Assembly: GCA_029287645.1 (NCBI GenBank)
Contig: JARFQS010000404.1
Location: 1 to 6,065 of the forward strand
Reading direction: 5' to 3'
Length of the DNA: 6,065 nt
Source of the DNA: Thermoanaerobaculia bacterium
Lineage (GTDB): Bacteria > Acidobacteriota > Thermoanaerobaculia > Multivoradales > JAHEKO01
Within the stretch, counting starts at the first letter, position 1; every line of letters starts with the position of its first letter. The notes under the pieces are model-generated. The model was given only the letters and a program-made list of their open reading frames with translations. It did not search any database and was not told where the DNA came from. The translations under genes were made by a program, and so were the position numbers. Positions 1-5,955 of this stretch are shown piece after piece.

Positions 1-2478
1 TTGGAGATCGTGGAGGAGGAGGGAGACTCTTCAAGCCCTTACGCCCCTGCGCCCCTAGGCCCTGATATCCATTTCCTGGTCATGGAGCTCGTGGACGGAG
101 CTACCCTTGAAGAGCTCATCGAGCAGGGAGTTGCGCCGGAAGACGCTCTCGAGATGGCGGCGCAGGTCGCCGATGCCCTCGAGGAGGCTCACGAGCGGGG
201 AGTCGTGCATCGCGACCTCAAGCCCGCCAACATCAAGGTGACTCCCGAGGGCACAGTCAAGGTGCTGGACTTCGGTCTGGCCAAGGCCTTGGACCCCCAA
301 GACCTCGAGACCCCAGGACCCCAAGGCCTTTCTATGTCCCCGACCCTCACCGCCCAGATGACCGGCGCTGGAGCGATTCTCGGAAGCGCCGCCTACCTGG
401 CGCCTGAGCAGGCCAAGGGGAAGCCGGTCGACAAGCGTTGCGACATCTGGTCGTTCGGCGTCGTGCTGTGGGAGATGCTGACCGGCCAGAAGCTGTTCGG
501 CGACGAAGAGACGATCTCCGAGGCCATCGCCGCGGTCCTCACCCGAGAGCCGGACCTGAACGCGCTCCCGGACGCTACACCCGTGTCCGTTCGTCATCTC
601 ATCGGTCGCTGCCTGATCAAGGAGCCGAAGGACCGCTTGCGCGATATCGGAGAGGCTCGGTTGGCGATCCAGGCGACGATCGATGGAGCGGACGAGGTGG
701 TCGCGAAGCGCGAGCCGGCTCGACGCTCTAAGGGTCTTACCACAGCCGGCCTCTTGGTCGGCGCGATCTCCGGGCTGCTTCTCGGTGGTGTGCTCGTGTG
801 GATGGTGCGACCGAAACCGGACACGCCAGTGCTCAAGCTCGAGGTGCCGGTCGAGGACTTCCTTCCCGAGAGAGTCAGACATCCGTTGATCTCACCCGAC
901 GGCACCAAGGTCTTGCTGCCTACCAGGGGAGGGCTCAGGATCCGACAGCTCGATGAGATGGGAGATCGTGCCATACCGGATTCGAAGGGTGCGCGGTATC
1001 CCTGTTGGTCGCCCGACGGGCGAGACGTAGCGTTTGTTGTTGCTTCAGAGATCCGCAAGTCCTCGGTTCAGGGAGGCTCTTCGACTCGCGTGGCGACGCT
1101 GCCACCCGATGTCGGAGGTTCCGGGGGAATGGTCTGGACGGTTGATGATCAGCTTCTCGTGACCGGCGGCGACAAGACAGGCATCCTGCAGGTCCCGGTC
1201 CAGGGTGGGGACCTGAGAGAGATCTTGCCCCTCGATGAGACTCGAGACGTGGACTTTCACGAGATCTCGCTGCTCCCGAACGGTCGGGATGTAGCGTTCA
1301 CGGTGCACCGCAGGGACCCAGCCTCGGAGGAGCGACTCGTCGATTCTCTGGAAGTCTTTTCGAAGGGAGAGCGCAAGGAAGTCATGCGTCTCGAAGGCGA
1401 GTCGATCCAGTCTGTAGCCTCCTCGCCGTTGGGCTACCTACTTTTTCATCGTTCGACGACGACACCGGGAGTGTGGGCGCTGCCCTTCTCGGAGGCGAAT
1501 CTGGAGGCGACGGGGGACCCCTTTTTGGTGGCCGCTGATTCGTGGCTGCCGAGCACTTCCAAGGATGGGAAGTTACTTCTGGTGCATGGTCTGACACTTC
1601 TTTCCTACGAAATCGTGGAAGTCGACCGCCAGGGCAGACTGATCCGGCAGATCGAGCAGATCGAAGGGGACGGCGAGGCGCCGCATCTATCGCCCGATGG
1701 CACACGCCTCGCTTATACCGCTGCCGAGGCCGGCAACTGGGACACCTGGATCTACGACCTCGAGCGCAAGAGCAACACCCGATTCACCTTCGACAGTACC
1801 CTGGATGGGGCCGCACGTTGGTCACCCGGCGGTACAGAGCTCCTGTACACGGCGACGGACATGCGTCAGGTGAGGCTCAAGGCGGTCGACGGAAGTAGCG
1901 AGGCGAGGACTGTCGGGAGTGGGCTGGCGCCGGACTGGATTCCCGATGGCACGGGCTTCATCTTCGAGCACTACTCCGATGAGTCCGACACCTGGGATAT
2001 CTCCTACAAGTTGTTCGACCGGGACGAGGCGATTCCACTGTTGGACACCTCCGCGAACGAGATCTCGGCGAGGATCTCTCCGGATGGTCGCTACTTCGCC
2101 TACGTCTCGGACGAAGCCGGTCCGTGGGAAGTGTTCGTGCGACCGTTCCCGAGTGGTGAAGGGAAATGGCAAGTCTCCTTGGCCGGTGGTACCCAGCCGC
2201 GATGGGCACAAGATGGGAGCGAGATCTTCTATCTCGAAGGTGAGGCCCTGATGGCGGTCGAGGTCACCGACCCAGAGGTCTTCAGCCTGGGCAGTCCCCT
2301 GAAGCTGATGGAGGGCCAGTTTGCGCTACCGCTCTTCGATTCGGTTCGATTCGCCCCTTATGGAGTGGGCAGAGACGCCCAGAGCTTCTTTCTATCCCGT
2401 CCCGCTCAGGGTGGCACCACTCCGAGTCGCCTCATCCTGATCCAGAACTGGACCGCCGAGCTGCGCGGCCGGGACTGA
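1..2478 (+). CDS. Receptor-type Ser/Thr protein kinase with WD40-like (PD40/TolB) beta-propeller, 5'-partial
   Basis: Predicted membrane-anchored Hanks-type kinase that phosphorylates Ser/Thr on unknown cytoplasmic targets in response to a signal sensed outside the membrane. Counting residue 1 at base 1: hinge [10 protein letters not shown] at 24-33, catalytic HRDLKPAN at 70-77 (Asp72), DFG at 90-92, APE at 134-136, DIWSFG from 148, and the late kinase Arg in KDRLRDIG near 212. A single hydrophobic helix lies at about 245-269, followed by Arg/Lys. Residues about 284-815 form the propeller, with SPDG-type motifs at 298, 337, 564, 608 and 693 and a GKWQVS motif at 721-726. The TTG at base 1 is not a start: the sequence opens inside beta-4, so the glycine loop and catalytic Lys lie upstream. 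Residues 8-22 are a Pro/Ser/Ala insert coded by C-rich DNA. HRD, DFG and APE are intact, so activity is expected. Ligand and targets cannot be read from sequence. Confidence 0.93.
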   Translation: MEIVEEEGDSSSPYAPAPLGPDIHFLVMELVDGATLEELIEQGVAPEDALEMAAQVADALEEAHERGVVHRDLKPANIKVTPEGTVKVLDFGLAKALDPQDLETPGPQGLSMSPTLTAQMTGAGAILGSAAYLAPEQAKGKPVDKRCDIWSFGVVLWEMLTGQKLFGDEETISEAIAAVLTREPDLNALPDATPVSVRHLIGRCLIKEPKDRLRDIGEARLAIQATIDGADEVVAKREPARRSKGLTTAGLLVGAISGLLLGGVLVWMVRPKPDTPVLKLEVPVEDFLPERVRHPLISPDGTKVLLPTRGGLRIRQLDEMGDRAIPDSKGARYPCWSPDGRDVAFVVASEIRKSSVQGGSSTRVATLPPDVGGSGGMVWTVDDQLLVTGGDKTGILQVPVQGGDLREILPLDETRDVDFHEISLLPNGRDVAFTVHRRDPASEERLVDSLEVFSKGERKEVMRLEGESIQSVASSPLGYLLFHRSTTTPGVWALPFSEANLEATGDPFLVAADSWLPSTSKDGKLLLVHGLTLLSYEIVEVDRQGRLIRQIEQIEGDGEAPHLSPDGTRLAYTAAEAGNWDTWIYDLERKSNTRFTFDSTLDGAARWSPGGTELLYTATDMRQVRLKAVDGSSEARTVGSGLAPDWIPDGTGFIFEHYSDESDTWDISYKLFDRDEAIPLLDTSANEISARISPDGRYFAYVSDEAGPWEVFVRPFPSGEGKWQVSLAGGTQPRWAQDGSEIFYLEGEALMAVEVTDPEVFSLGSPLKLMEGQFALPLFDSVRFAPYGVGRDAQSFFLSRPAQGGTTPSRLILIQNWTAELRGRD
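22..66 (+). repeat. C-rich low-complexity insert in the kinase beta-4/beta-5 loop
   Basis: Bases 22-66 code for a Ser/Pro/Ala-rich stretch (residues 8-22) just before the hinge strand HFLVME. The DNA is built of short C runs separated by AAG, TTACG, TGCG and TAGG. It aligns by eye with the longer array at the same position in the opposite-strand kinase: both contain a segment starting AAGCCCT, continuing ACGCCCCTG and ending CCCTGAT. It does not look like part of the conserved kinase fold. Confidence 0.6.
292..328 (+). repeat. C-rich low-complexity stretch in the activation segment
   Basis: Between DFG and APE the first kinase codes for a Pro/Gln/Asp-rich loop (about residues 98-109) from DNA containing ACCCCCAAG and CCCCAGGACCCC. 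The words resemble the array in the beta-4/beta-5 loop of the second kinase (CCCAGGACCC, CCCCAAG). The reading frame is kept and the rest of the activation segment looks normal. Confidence 0.4.
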
Positions 2479-2503
2479 CTTCGAGAATCTCGGGTCCTTG
2501 AAG

Positions 2504-2525
2504 CGGCCGGCGCCCCTGCCGGCCG
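2504..2525 (+). terminator. Perfect GC-rich hairpin downstream of the first kinase
   Basis: CGGCCGGC (2504-2511) and GCCGGCCG (2518-2525) are exact reverse complements around the 6-base loop GCCCCT, 26 bases after the kinase stop codon. No T run follows, so it is not a textbook intrinsic terminator. It may be a terminator of the U-tract-less kind, a 3'-end stabiliser, or an incidental GC palindrome. A smaller inverted repeat, CGAGA-A-TCTCG, lies just upstream at 2482-2492. Confidence 0.4.
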
Positions 2526-2620
2526 AATCGGCACCGAGTCTGTAGCTCTCCTCCTGAGTCGCAAGAGAAGCCGTCTAGATTCCGACCTTATGAAGATGTG
2601 CCTTGGCGTTTCGGTCTAAA
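2526..2620. other. Spacer between hairpin and antitoxin operator; nothing recognised
   Basis: Short reading frames exist here on both strands, but none has a ribosome binding site, a family motif, or independence from the antitoxin gene. No RNA gene or repeat was recognised. The composition becomes more AT-rich toward the antitoxin promoter. Confidence 0.5.
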
Positions 2621-2633
2621 GCAAGTTGCTTGC
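2621..2633 (+). promoter_or_regulatory. Inverted repeat, candidate antitoxin operator
   Basis: GCAAG-TTG-CTTGC is a perfect 5-base inverted repeat with a 3-base centre. It overlaps the proposed -35 hexamer of the antitoxin promoter. VapB/FitA-type antitoxins, alone or with their PIN partner, usually repress their own operon by binding short palindromes over the promoter, so the position fits. Further small palindromes follow at 2662-2669 (TGCATGCA) and 2670-2675 (GTATAC), spanning the start codon. The binding role is inferred. Confidence 0.4.
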
Positions 2634-2658
2634 AGAGTCTGCCTGCGTTGCCTACAAT
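2630..2658 (+). promoter_or_regulatory. Candidate sigma-70-type promoter of the TA operon
   Basis: TTGCAG (2630-2635) and TACAAT (2653-2658) are separated by 17 bases. The -10 matches TATAAT at five of six positions and the -35 matches TTGACA at its first three bases. Transcription would start about seven bases after the -10, at 2665, which is the A of the antitoxin ATG. This predicts a leaderless mRNA and agrees with the absence of a Shine-Dalgarno sequence before that ATG. Confidence 0.45.
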
Positions 2659-2664
2659 CAATGC

Positions 2665-2907
2665 ATGCAGTATACGATTCGCAATATTCCGAGAGCGCTG
2701 GATGCCATGCTGCGAGACCGAGCGAAGAAGGAGGTCAAGAGCCTCAATGAGATTGTCATCGAGGCCCTGGCGCGAGCCATGGGATTCTCCCAAGAGGCCG
2801 TGCCTCATCGGGACTTGAGTGGCTTCGCCGGGACCTGGGTCGAAGATCCCGAATTCGATCGCGCCATCGAGGATCAGGATCGAATCGATGAGGATCTTTG
2901 GCGGTGA
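2665..2907 (+). CDS. Ribbon-helix-helix antitoxin (VapB/FitA type) of a VapBC-like pair
   Basis: Small antitoxin of 80 residues, expected to bind and neutralise the PIN toxin encoded next and to repress the operon as a dimer. The N-terminus gives a beta strand (MQYTIRNIP, 1-9) and two helices (about 10-22 and 26-38) with the pattern SLNEIVIEALARAMG, as in ribbon-helix-helix DNA-binding proteins. The acidic C-terminal tail, with GTWVEDPEFD and QDRIDEDLW, is the usual toxin-binding arm of this family. I chose the ATG at 2665 because the conserved strand begins there. A longer TTG version from 2626 would add 13 unconserved residues and would start inside the operator/promoter. There is no Shine-Dalgarno sequence, so leaderless translation is likely. 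Val24 sits in the helix-helix turn where I expect Gly in relatives. Confidence 0.87.
   Translation: MQYTIRNIPRALDAMLRDRAKKEVKSLNEIVIEALARAMGFSQEAVPHRDLSGFAGTWVEDPEFDRAIEDQDRIDEDLWR
2890..2894 (+). promoter_or_regulatory. Ribosome binding site deciding the toxin start
   Basis: GAGGA lies nine bases before the GTG at 2904 and only three before the TTG at 2898. This spacing, with the GTGA overlap, favours GTG as the toxin start and suggests translational coupling to the antitoxin. Confidence 0.5.
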
Positions 2908-3296
2908 GGCTGGCGCTCGGCACCAACAGTTATTCCGATCTCTGCCGGGCTGTCCCAGAGGTTGTCGAGCGGTGCGAGTCCGCGGATTCGATCCATCTGC
3001 CTCTGGTTGTCGTGGGCGAGCTTCGAGCTGGCTTTGCCGTTGGGATGCATGGGCCGGAGAACGAGAGAGTGCTGCAGGAGTTTCTCATTCAACCTGGAGT
3101 CGAGGTCGTGCTAACCGATGAAGAAACGACCTTCCACTACGGAGCCGTCTATCGACAACTCAGGACCCAGGGAACTCCCATCCCGACCAACGACATGTGG
3201 ATCGCTGCCCTGGTGCTCCAGCACGGCCTCGTTCTGTTGCACCGCGACCGCCACTTCGACCATCTGCCGCAGCTGGCCACGATCCGATCGAGCTGA
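2904..3296 (+). CDS. PIN-domain toxin (VapC/FitB type) with altered first catalytic residue
   Basis: PIN-fold protein of 130 residues, the normal size for VapC. Relatives are Mg-dependent ribonucleases that cut tRNA or rRNA and stop translation. The GTG start overlaps the antitoxin stop (GTGA, 2904-2907). PIN signatures in order: strand RLALGTNSYSD at 2-12, VVGELRAGF at 36-44 (Glu39), PTNDMWIAALVLQHG at 94-108 (Asp97), and HRDRHFD at 113-119 (Asp115). The first acidic residue of the active-site quartet, normally Asp in DTN, is Gly6 here (GGC at 2919-2921). GAC to GGC is a single-base change. The other three acids and the rest of the fold are intact, with no frameshift. The enzyme may therefore be weak or dead, acting only as partner and corepressor. 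Alternatively, this is a sequencing error. Family assignment is secure; activity is not. Confidence 0.9.
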   Translation: MRLALGTNSYSDLCRAVPEVVERCESADSIHLPLVVVGELRAGFAVGMHGPENERVLQEFLIQPGVEVVLTDEETTFHYGAVYRQLRTQGTPIPTNDMWIAALVLQHGLVLLHRDRHFDHLPQLATIRSS

Positions 3297-3352
3297 AATC
3301 TGATTTTGCTTTGATCGGCGGGAGTAGTCTCGGTCCGAGAGCGGAACGCGGT
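3297..3352. terminator. Convergent intergenic gap with small inverted repeats, possible bidirectional terminator
   Basis: Only 56 bases separate the toxin stop from the stop of the opposite-strand kinase. TCTCGG-T-CCGAGA (3328-3340) is a perfect 6-base inverted repeat around one base. CCGATC (3284-3289) and GATCGG (3313-3318) could form a looser stem across the toxin stop codon. Neither has a strong T tract, so the terminator role is inferred from position. Confidence 0.25.
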
Positions 3353-5794
3353 CTATCTGTTCTCGCCCGAGATCTGTTGCGCCCAGTTGAGGAGGAACTC
3401 GATGCGGGCGCGGGTCGACTCCTCCCGATCGAGCTCGATGAAGAAGAACTCGTCGCCGGAGGAGGCGACGTCCCAGTTCTTCTGGGGCGCGGTCGATGTC
3501 GTGTAGCGGCTGGTGTCCGCAATGAGCTCGACGGGTGGTCCGGAGCGGAAGACCGAGCCCGGCTCGATGTCGACCTTGATCAGGGGACGATTGGGGAGCC
3601 CGATGTCCAGGTAGTACAGCTCCCGCCCATCGCCCGACCATGTCGGATAGCTACCGATTCCGGGACTGACCTGCCATTTGCCCTCGCCGTCGACGGGGCG
3701 CACGAAGGCGGAGGCGTTGCCGCTGCCGGGCGAGGCGTAGGCGATCCAGCGACCGTCGGGCGAGAAGCTGGGAGAGCTGGCGTCCTTCTGAAAGAGCACA
3801 GGCTCCTCCCCGGGTCGCATCAAATAGATGTCGGGTGTGGCTCCGATCTGGGTGAACGCCAGGATCTCGCCATCCGGGCTCCAGGAGCCGGGAAGCGCCA
3901 CATCGAGGCCAGGTGGGCTGATCAGTTCCTCGTTGCCACTGCCGTCGACCGGCTTGCGATAGATCCCCAGCTCCCCGGAGCCCCGAAGGAAGGTGATCCA
4001 GCGGCCGTCGGGCGTGAACAGGGGATAGAGGTCGTTGCCGCCGAAGGTGACTCTGTTGAGCGCTTGGGTGTCGCGCGAATAGAGCCAGACGTCGCCGGAG
4101 ATGCCGGTGGCGCCTTCGCTGATCGTGAAGGCGATTCGACTGCCGTCCGGGGAGACGCGGGGATGGTGGAGGGGCTGCGGGGGCAACATCAGCCCTGTCG
4201 ACTCGCCGTCGCGACCGACGATGGCCAGGTGCGCCTTCCCCTGGGTGACGGCTCCTGGAACATAAGCCAGGCTGCCATTGGGAGCCGCGGCGACGAAGGA
4301 GACGCCACTCGTGGGGTCGCCACCCAAGTCCTCGACGACCGGCACCGGGTCCCCGTCGACGGACATGGTGTCGACATCCAGAGTTACGGCGTAGAGCGTT
4401 CCGCGACGGGCGAAGATCAATCGGTCGGGCGGCACGAAACGCGCCATGTTGGCGCCGTCGATCAGGGTCCATCGCTCGCCCGAATCCAGAGAGTAGGCAT
4501 CGATCCGAGCGTCGTCGTAGTTGTTCGGGCTGCGGGTGGAGCCGACGGAGAAGATCACCGTACGGCCGTCAGGGAGCAGGTCGGGCCAGCGGTAGGTCCG
4601 CTCACCCTGTTCGGCGTCAGGCTCGACGATGAGTTCGGGCTCGCCTCCGAGAGCGGGGATGCGCCAGATTCCAGCCACATAGCCCGGCGAGTAGAGGATC
4701 GAGCCGTCCGGGCTCCAGACGACGCCCCGGGGATTGCCGGCCACCGCGAGACTGACGGACTTGCCGCCAGCGACAGGGATGCGTCGCACCTCGCCATCCG
4801 AGAAGAAAGCCAGTTGCTGGCCGTCGGGAGAGAAGGCCGGATTGGTAGCGCCCTCGGTTCCGGGGACGGGCCGTGCTTCGACCTGGTCCAGAGCACGAAC
4901 GTAGATCTGCTGCTTGGCGGTCTCGGTATCGATCGTCACGAACGCCAGGGAGCGGCCGTCGGGTGCGAAAGCGAGGATGGGCTCGTCACCCCAACCGAGT
5001 CGAAAGCCCTCGGGGAGGGTGAGGTCGAAGCGGATCGCGGGACTCTCGGGGTCTGCCGGCCGCGGTCTCAAAGCGAAGAATAGGGCAGTGCCGATGGCGA
5101 GCAGCGCGGCTGTCCAGGCGAGAACCTCCCTCCAACGGGACGCTGGAGGTGCCGCTGGCTCGCCCTTGCCCCGGTCGGCCAGGGTCTCTTGCTGGTCCGC
5201 CTCCGCGAGCTCGAGACGGGCGTCACCGATGTCGCGGAGACGCTGACGAGGGTCCCGTGTCAGGCAGCGTCGCAGGAGCCTGATGACCGACGGAGGCGTG
5301 TTGTCCGGGAGGAGTGCCAGGTCGGGCTCGGTCTTGAGGACCTCGGCCAGGGTATCGGAGACCGTGTCGCCGGCGAAGAGTTGCTTCTGGGTCAGCATTT
5401 CCCAGACCACGACGCCGAAGGCCCAGATGTCGGCCCGCTTGTCGGCCTCCTGGCCACGCGCTTGTTCGGGGCTCATGTAGGCGGCGGTGCCCATCAGGAC
5501 ACCGGCTTGGGTCATCTGAGCCGTCAGGGTAGGCGATAGCGAGAGGCTTGTAGGGGAGGGGCTTGACGCCTCCCGTTCGAGGTCGAGCGCTTTGGCGAGA
5601 CCGAAGTCGAGGACCTTGACCTGTCCGTTGGGTGTGACCTTGATGTTCGCGGGCTTGAGGTCTCTGTGGACGACCCCCTGTTCGTGGGCCTCCTCGAGAG
5701 CCTCAGCCACCTGGGCTGCCATCTCCAAGGCCTGCTCCTGGGGCACTCCCTGGGCGATCAGCTCCTGGAGCGTGTCGCCATCGACGAGCTCCAT
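3353..5794 (-). CDS. Receptor-type Ser/Thr protein kinase with WD40-like beta-propeller; N-lobe separated by in-frame stop
   Basis: Paralogue of the first kinase, on the opposite strand. From the Met at 5794: hinge [14 protein letters not shown] at 43-50 (Asp45), DFG at 63-65, SPE at 108-110 in place of APE, DIWAFG from 122, RQRLRDIG at 183-190, one transmembrane helix at about 222-242, then a propeller to the end with many SPDG-like motifs (FSPDGQQLAF, WSPDGSILY, FSPDGRWIAYAS) and a GKWQVS motif near the C-terminus. Met5794 is the first in-frame start after an upstream stop (5927-5929), but it is not convincing. It has no Shine-Dalgarno sequence and sits inside the kinase fold, losing beta-5 (IHFLV) and the whole N-lobe. 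The frame is open up to 5926. Without the N-lobe the ATP site is incomplete, so the product should be inactive unless the stop is bypassed or absent in other cells. Over 800 codons downstream remain intact, so any inactivation is recent or conditional. Confidence 0.85.
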   Translation of the reverse strand: MELVDGDTLQELIAQGVPQEQALEMAAQVAEALEEAHEQGVVHRDLKPANIKVTPNGQVKVLDFGLAKALDLEREASSPSPTSLSLSPTLTAQMTQAGVLMGTAAYMSPEQARGQEADKRADIWAFGVVVWEMLTQKQLFAGDTVSDTLAEVLKTEPDLALLPDNTPPSVIRLLRRCLTRDPRQRLRDIGDARLELAEADQQETLADRGKGEPAAPPASRWREVLAWTAALLAIGTALFFALRPRPADPESPAIRFDLTLPEGFRLGWGDEPILAFAPDGRSLAFVTIDTETAKQQIYVRALDQVEARPVPGTEGATNPAFSPDGQQLAFFSDGEVRRIPVAGGKSVSLAVAGNPRGVVWSPDGSILYSPGYVAGIWRIPALGGEPELIVEPDAEQGERTYRWPDLLPDGRTVIFSVGSTRSPNNYDDARIDAYSLDSGERWTLIDGANMARFVPPDRLIFARRGTLYAVTLDVDTMSVDGDPVPVVEDLGGDPTSGVSFVAAAPNGSLAYVPGAVTQGKAHLAIVGRDGESTGLMLPPQPLHHPRVSPDGSRIAFTISEGATGISGDVWLYSRDTQALNRVTFGGNDLYPLFTPDGRWITFLRGSGELGIYRKPVDGSGNEELISPPGLDVALPGSWSPDGEILAFTQIGATPDIYLMRPGEEPVLFQKDASSPSFSPDGRWIAYASPGSGNASAFVRPVDGEGKWQVSPGIGSYPTWSGDGRELYYLDIGLPNRPLIKVDIEPGSVFRSGPPVELIADTSRYTTSTAPQKNWDVASSGDEFFFIELDREESTRARIEFLLNWAQQISGENR
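5541..5564 (-). repeat. C-rich low-complexity stretch in the activation segment of the second kinase
   Basis: On the coding strand this stretch reads AAGCCCCTCCCC followed by TACAAGCCTC, coding the Ser/Pro-rich loop SSPSPTSL (about residues 77-84) between DFG and SPE. It lies at the equivalent place to the C-rich stretch in the first kinase's activation segment and uses similar words. Confidence 0.35.
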
Positions 5795-5812
5795 GACGAG
5801 GAAGTGGATGGA

Positions 5813-5885
5813 GGGGCTTGGGGCTTGGGTCCTGGGTCCTGGGGAATCAGGGCTTGGGGGCTCAGGGGCGTGAGGGCTTAGGGGG
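5813..5885 (+). repeat. Degenerate heptamer array with regularly spaced G runs (G-quadruplex potential)
   Basis: Ten runs of three to five G on the plus strand start at 5813, 5820, 5827, 5834, 5841, 5850, 5856, 5865, 5874 and 5881. They are separated by three to five bases (CTT, CTT, TCCT, TCCT, AATCA, CTT, CTCA, CGTGA, CTTA). The first units are tandem heptamers (GGGGCTT, then GGGTCCT). On the coding minus strand the array gives the Pro/Ser-rich insert of the second kinase just before IHFLVME. Spacing and run length meet usual G4 motif criteria for the template strand. Confidence 0.75.
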
Positions 5886-5955
5886 TCCCCCCCGTGGGAA
5901 GGGCCAAGGCCCGACCCTACAAAGTGTTAGGTTGGGGCGGGGCGTGACCCCCCCC
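5881..5955. repeat. GC-rich palindromic element, REP-like, inside the kinase insert
   Basis: GGGGGTC (5881-5887) is the exact reverse complement of GACCCCC (5947-5953), so these could be terminal inverted repeats. Inside lie the palindrome GGGCC-AA-GGCCC (5901-5912) and an imperfect hairpin with arms 5914-5921 and 5925-5932 (six of eight pairs). The element contains the C7 tract 5887-5893 and the C8 tract 5948-5955 and brings the in-frame TAA (minus strand, 5929-5927). Its look is that of a short extragenic palindromic repeat or mini-element. Copy number elsewhere is unknown. Confidence 0.45.

Noticed and set aside
1..3. TTG at the window edge as start of the first kinase
   Set aside because: It lies within kinase beta-4. 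A start here would lose the ATP-binding N-lobe, so the gene simply begins upstream of the window.
55..882. A 275-codon minus-strand open frame opposite the first kinase domain
   Set aside because: It is the complement of conserved HRD/DFG/APE coding sequence, has no family motif, and is explained by GC-rich third positions.
2626..2628. TTG as the antitoxin start
   Set aside because: It would lie in the candidate operator and before the -10 element, and it adds residues unlike the family. The ATG at 2665 begins exactly at the conserved strand.
2479..2664. tRNA, riboswitch or small RNA gene in the intergenic region
   Set aside because: No cloverleaf, conserved aptamer core or clear promoter-terminator pair was seen. 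Only a GC hairpin and the TA promoter region are supportable.
2575..2808. Minus-strand small open frame across the antitoxin promoter and gene
   Set aside because: It overlaps the well-supported antitoxin and has no motif or start context of its own.
2898..2900. TTG as the toxin start
   Set aside because: It is only three bases from the GAGGA site. The GTG at 2904 has correct spacing and the typical overlap with the antitoxin stop.
3197..5083. A 628-codon plus-strand open frame opposite the second kinase
   Set aside because: It is the antisense shadow of a clear kinase/propeller gene in GC-rich DNA. Its translation has no recognisable domain, it overlaps the toxin, and it has no convincing ribosome binding site.
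5813..5885. CRISPR array
   Set aside because: The units are about seven bases with no distinct spacers, so this is low-complexity or minisatellite DNA.
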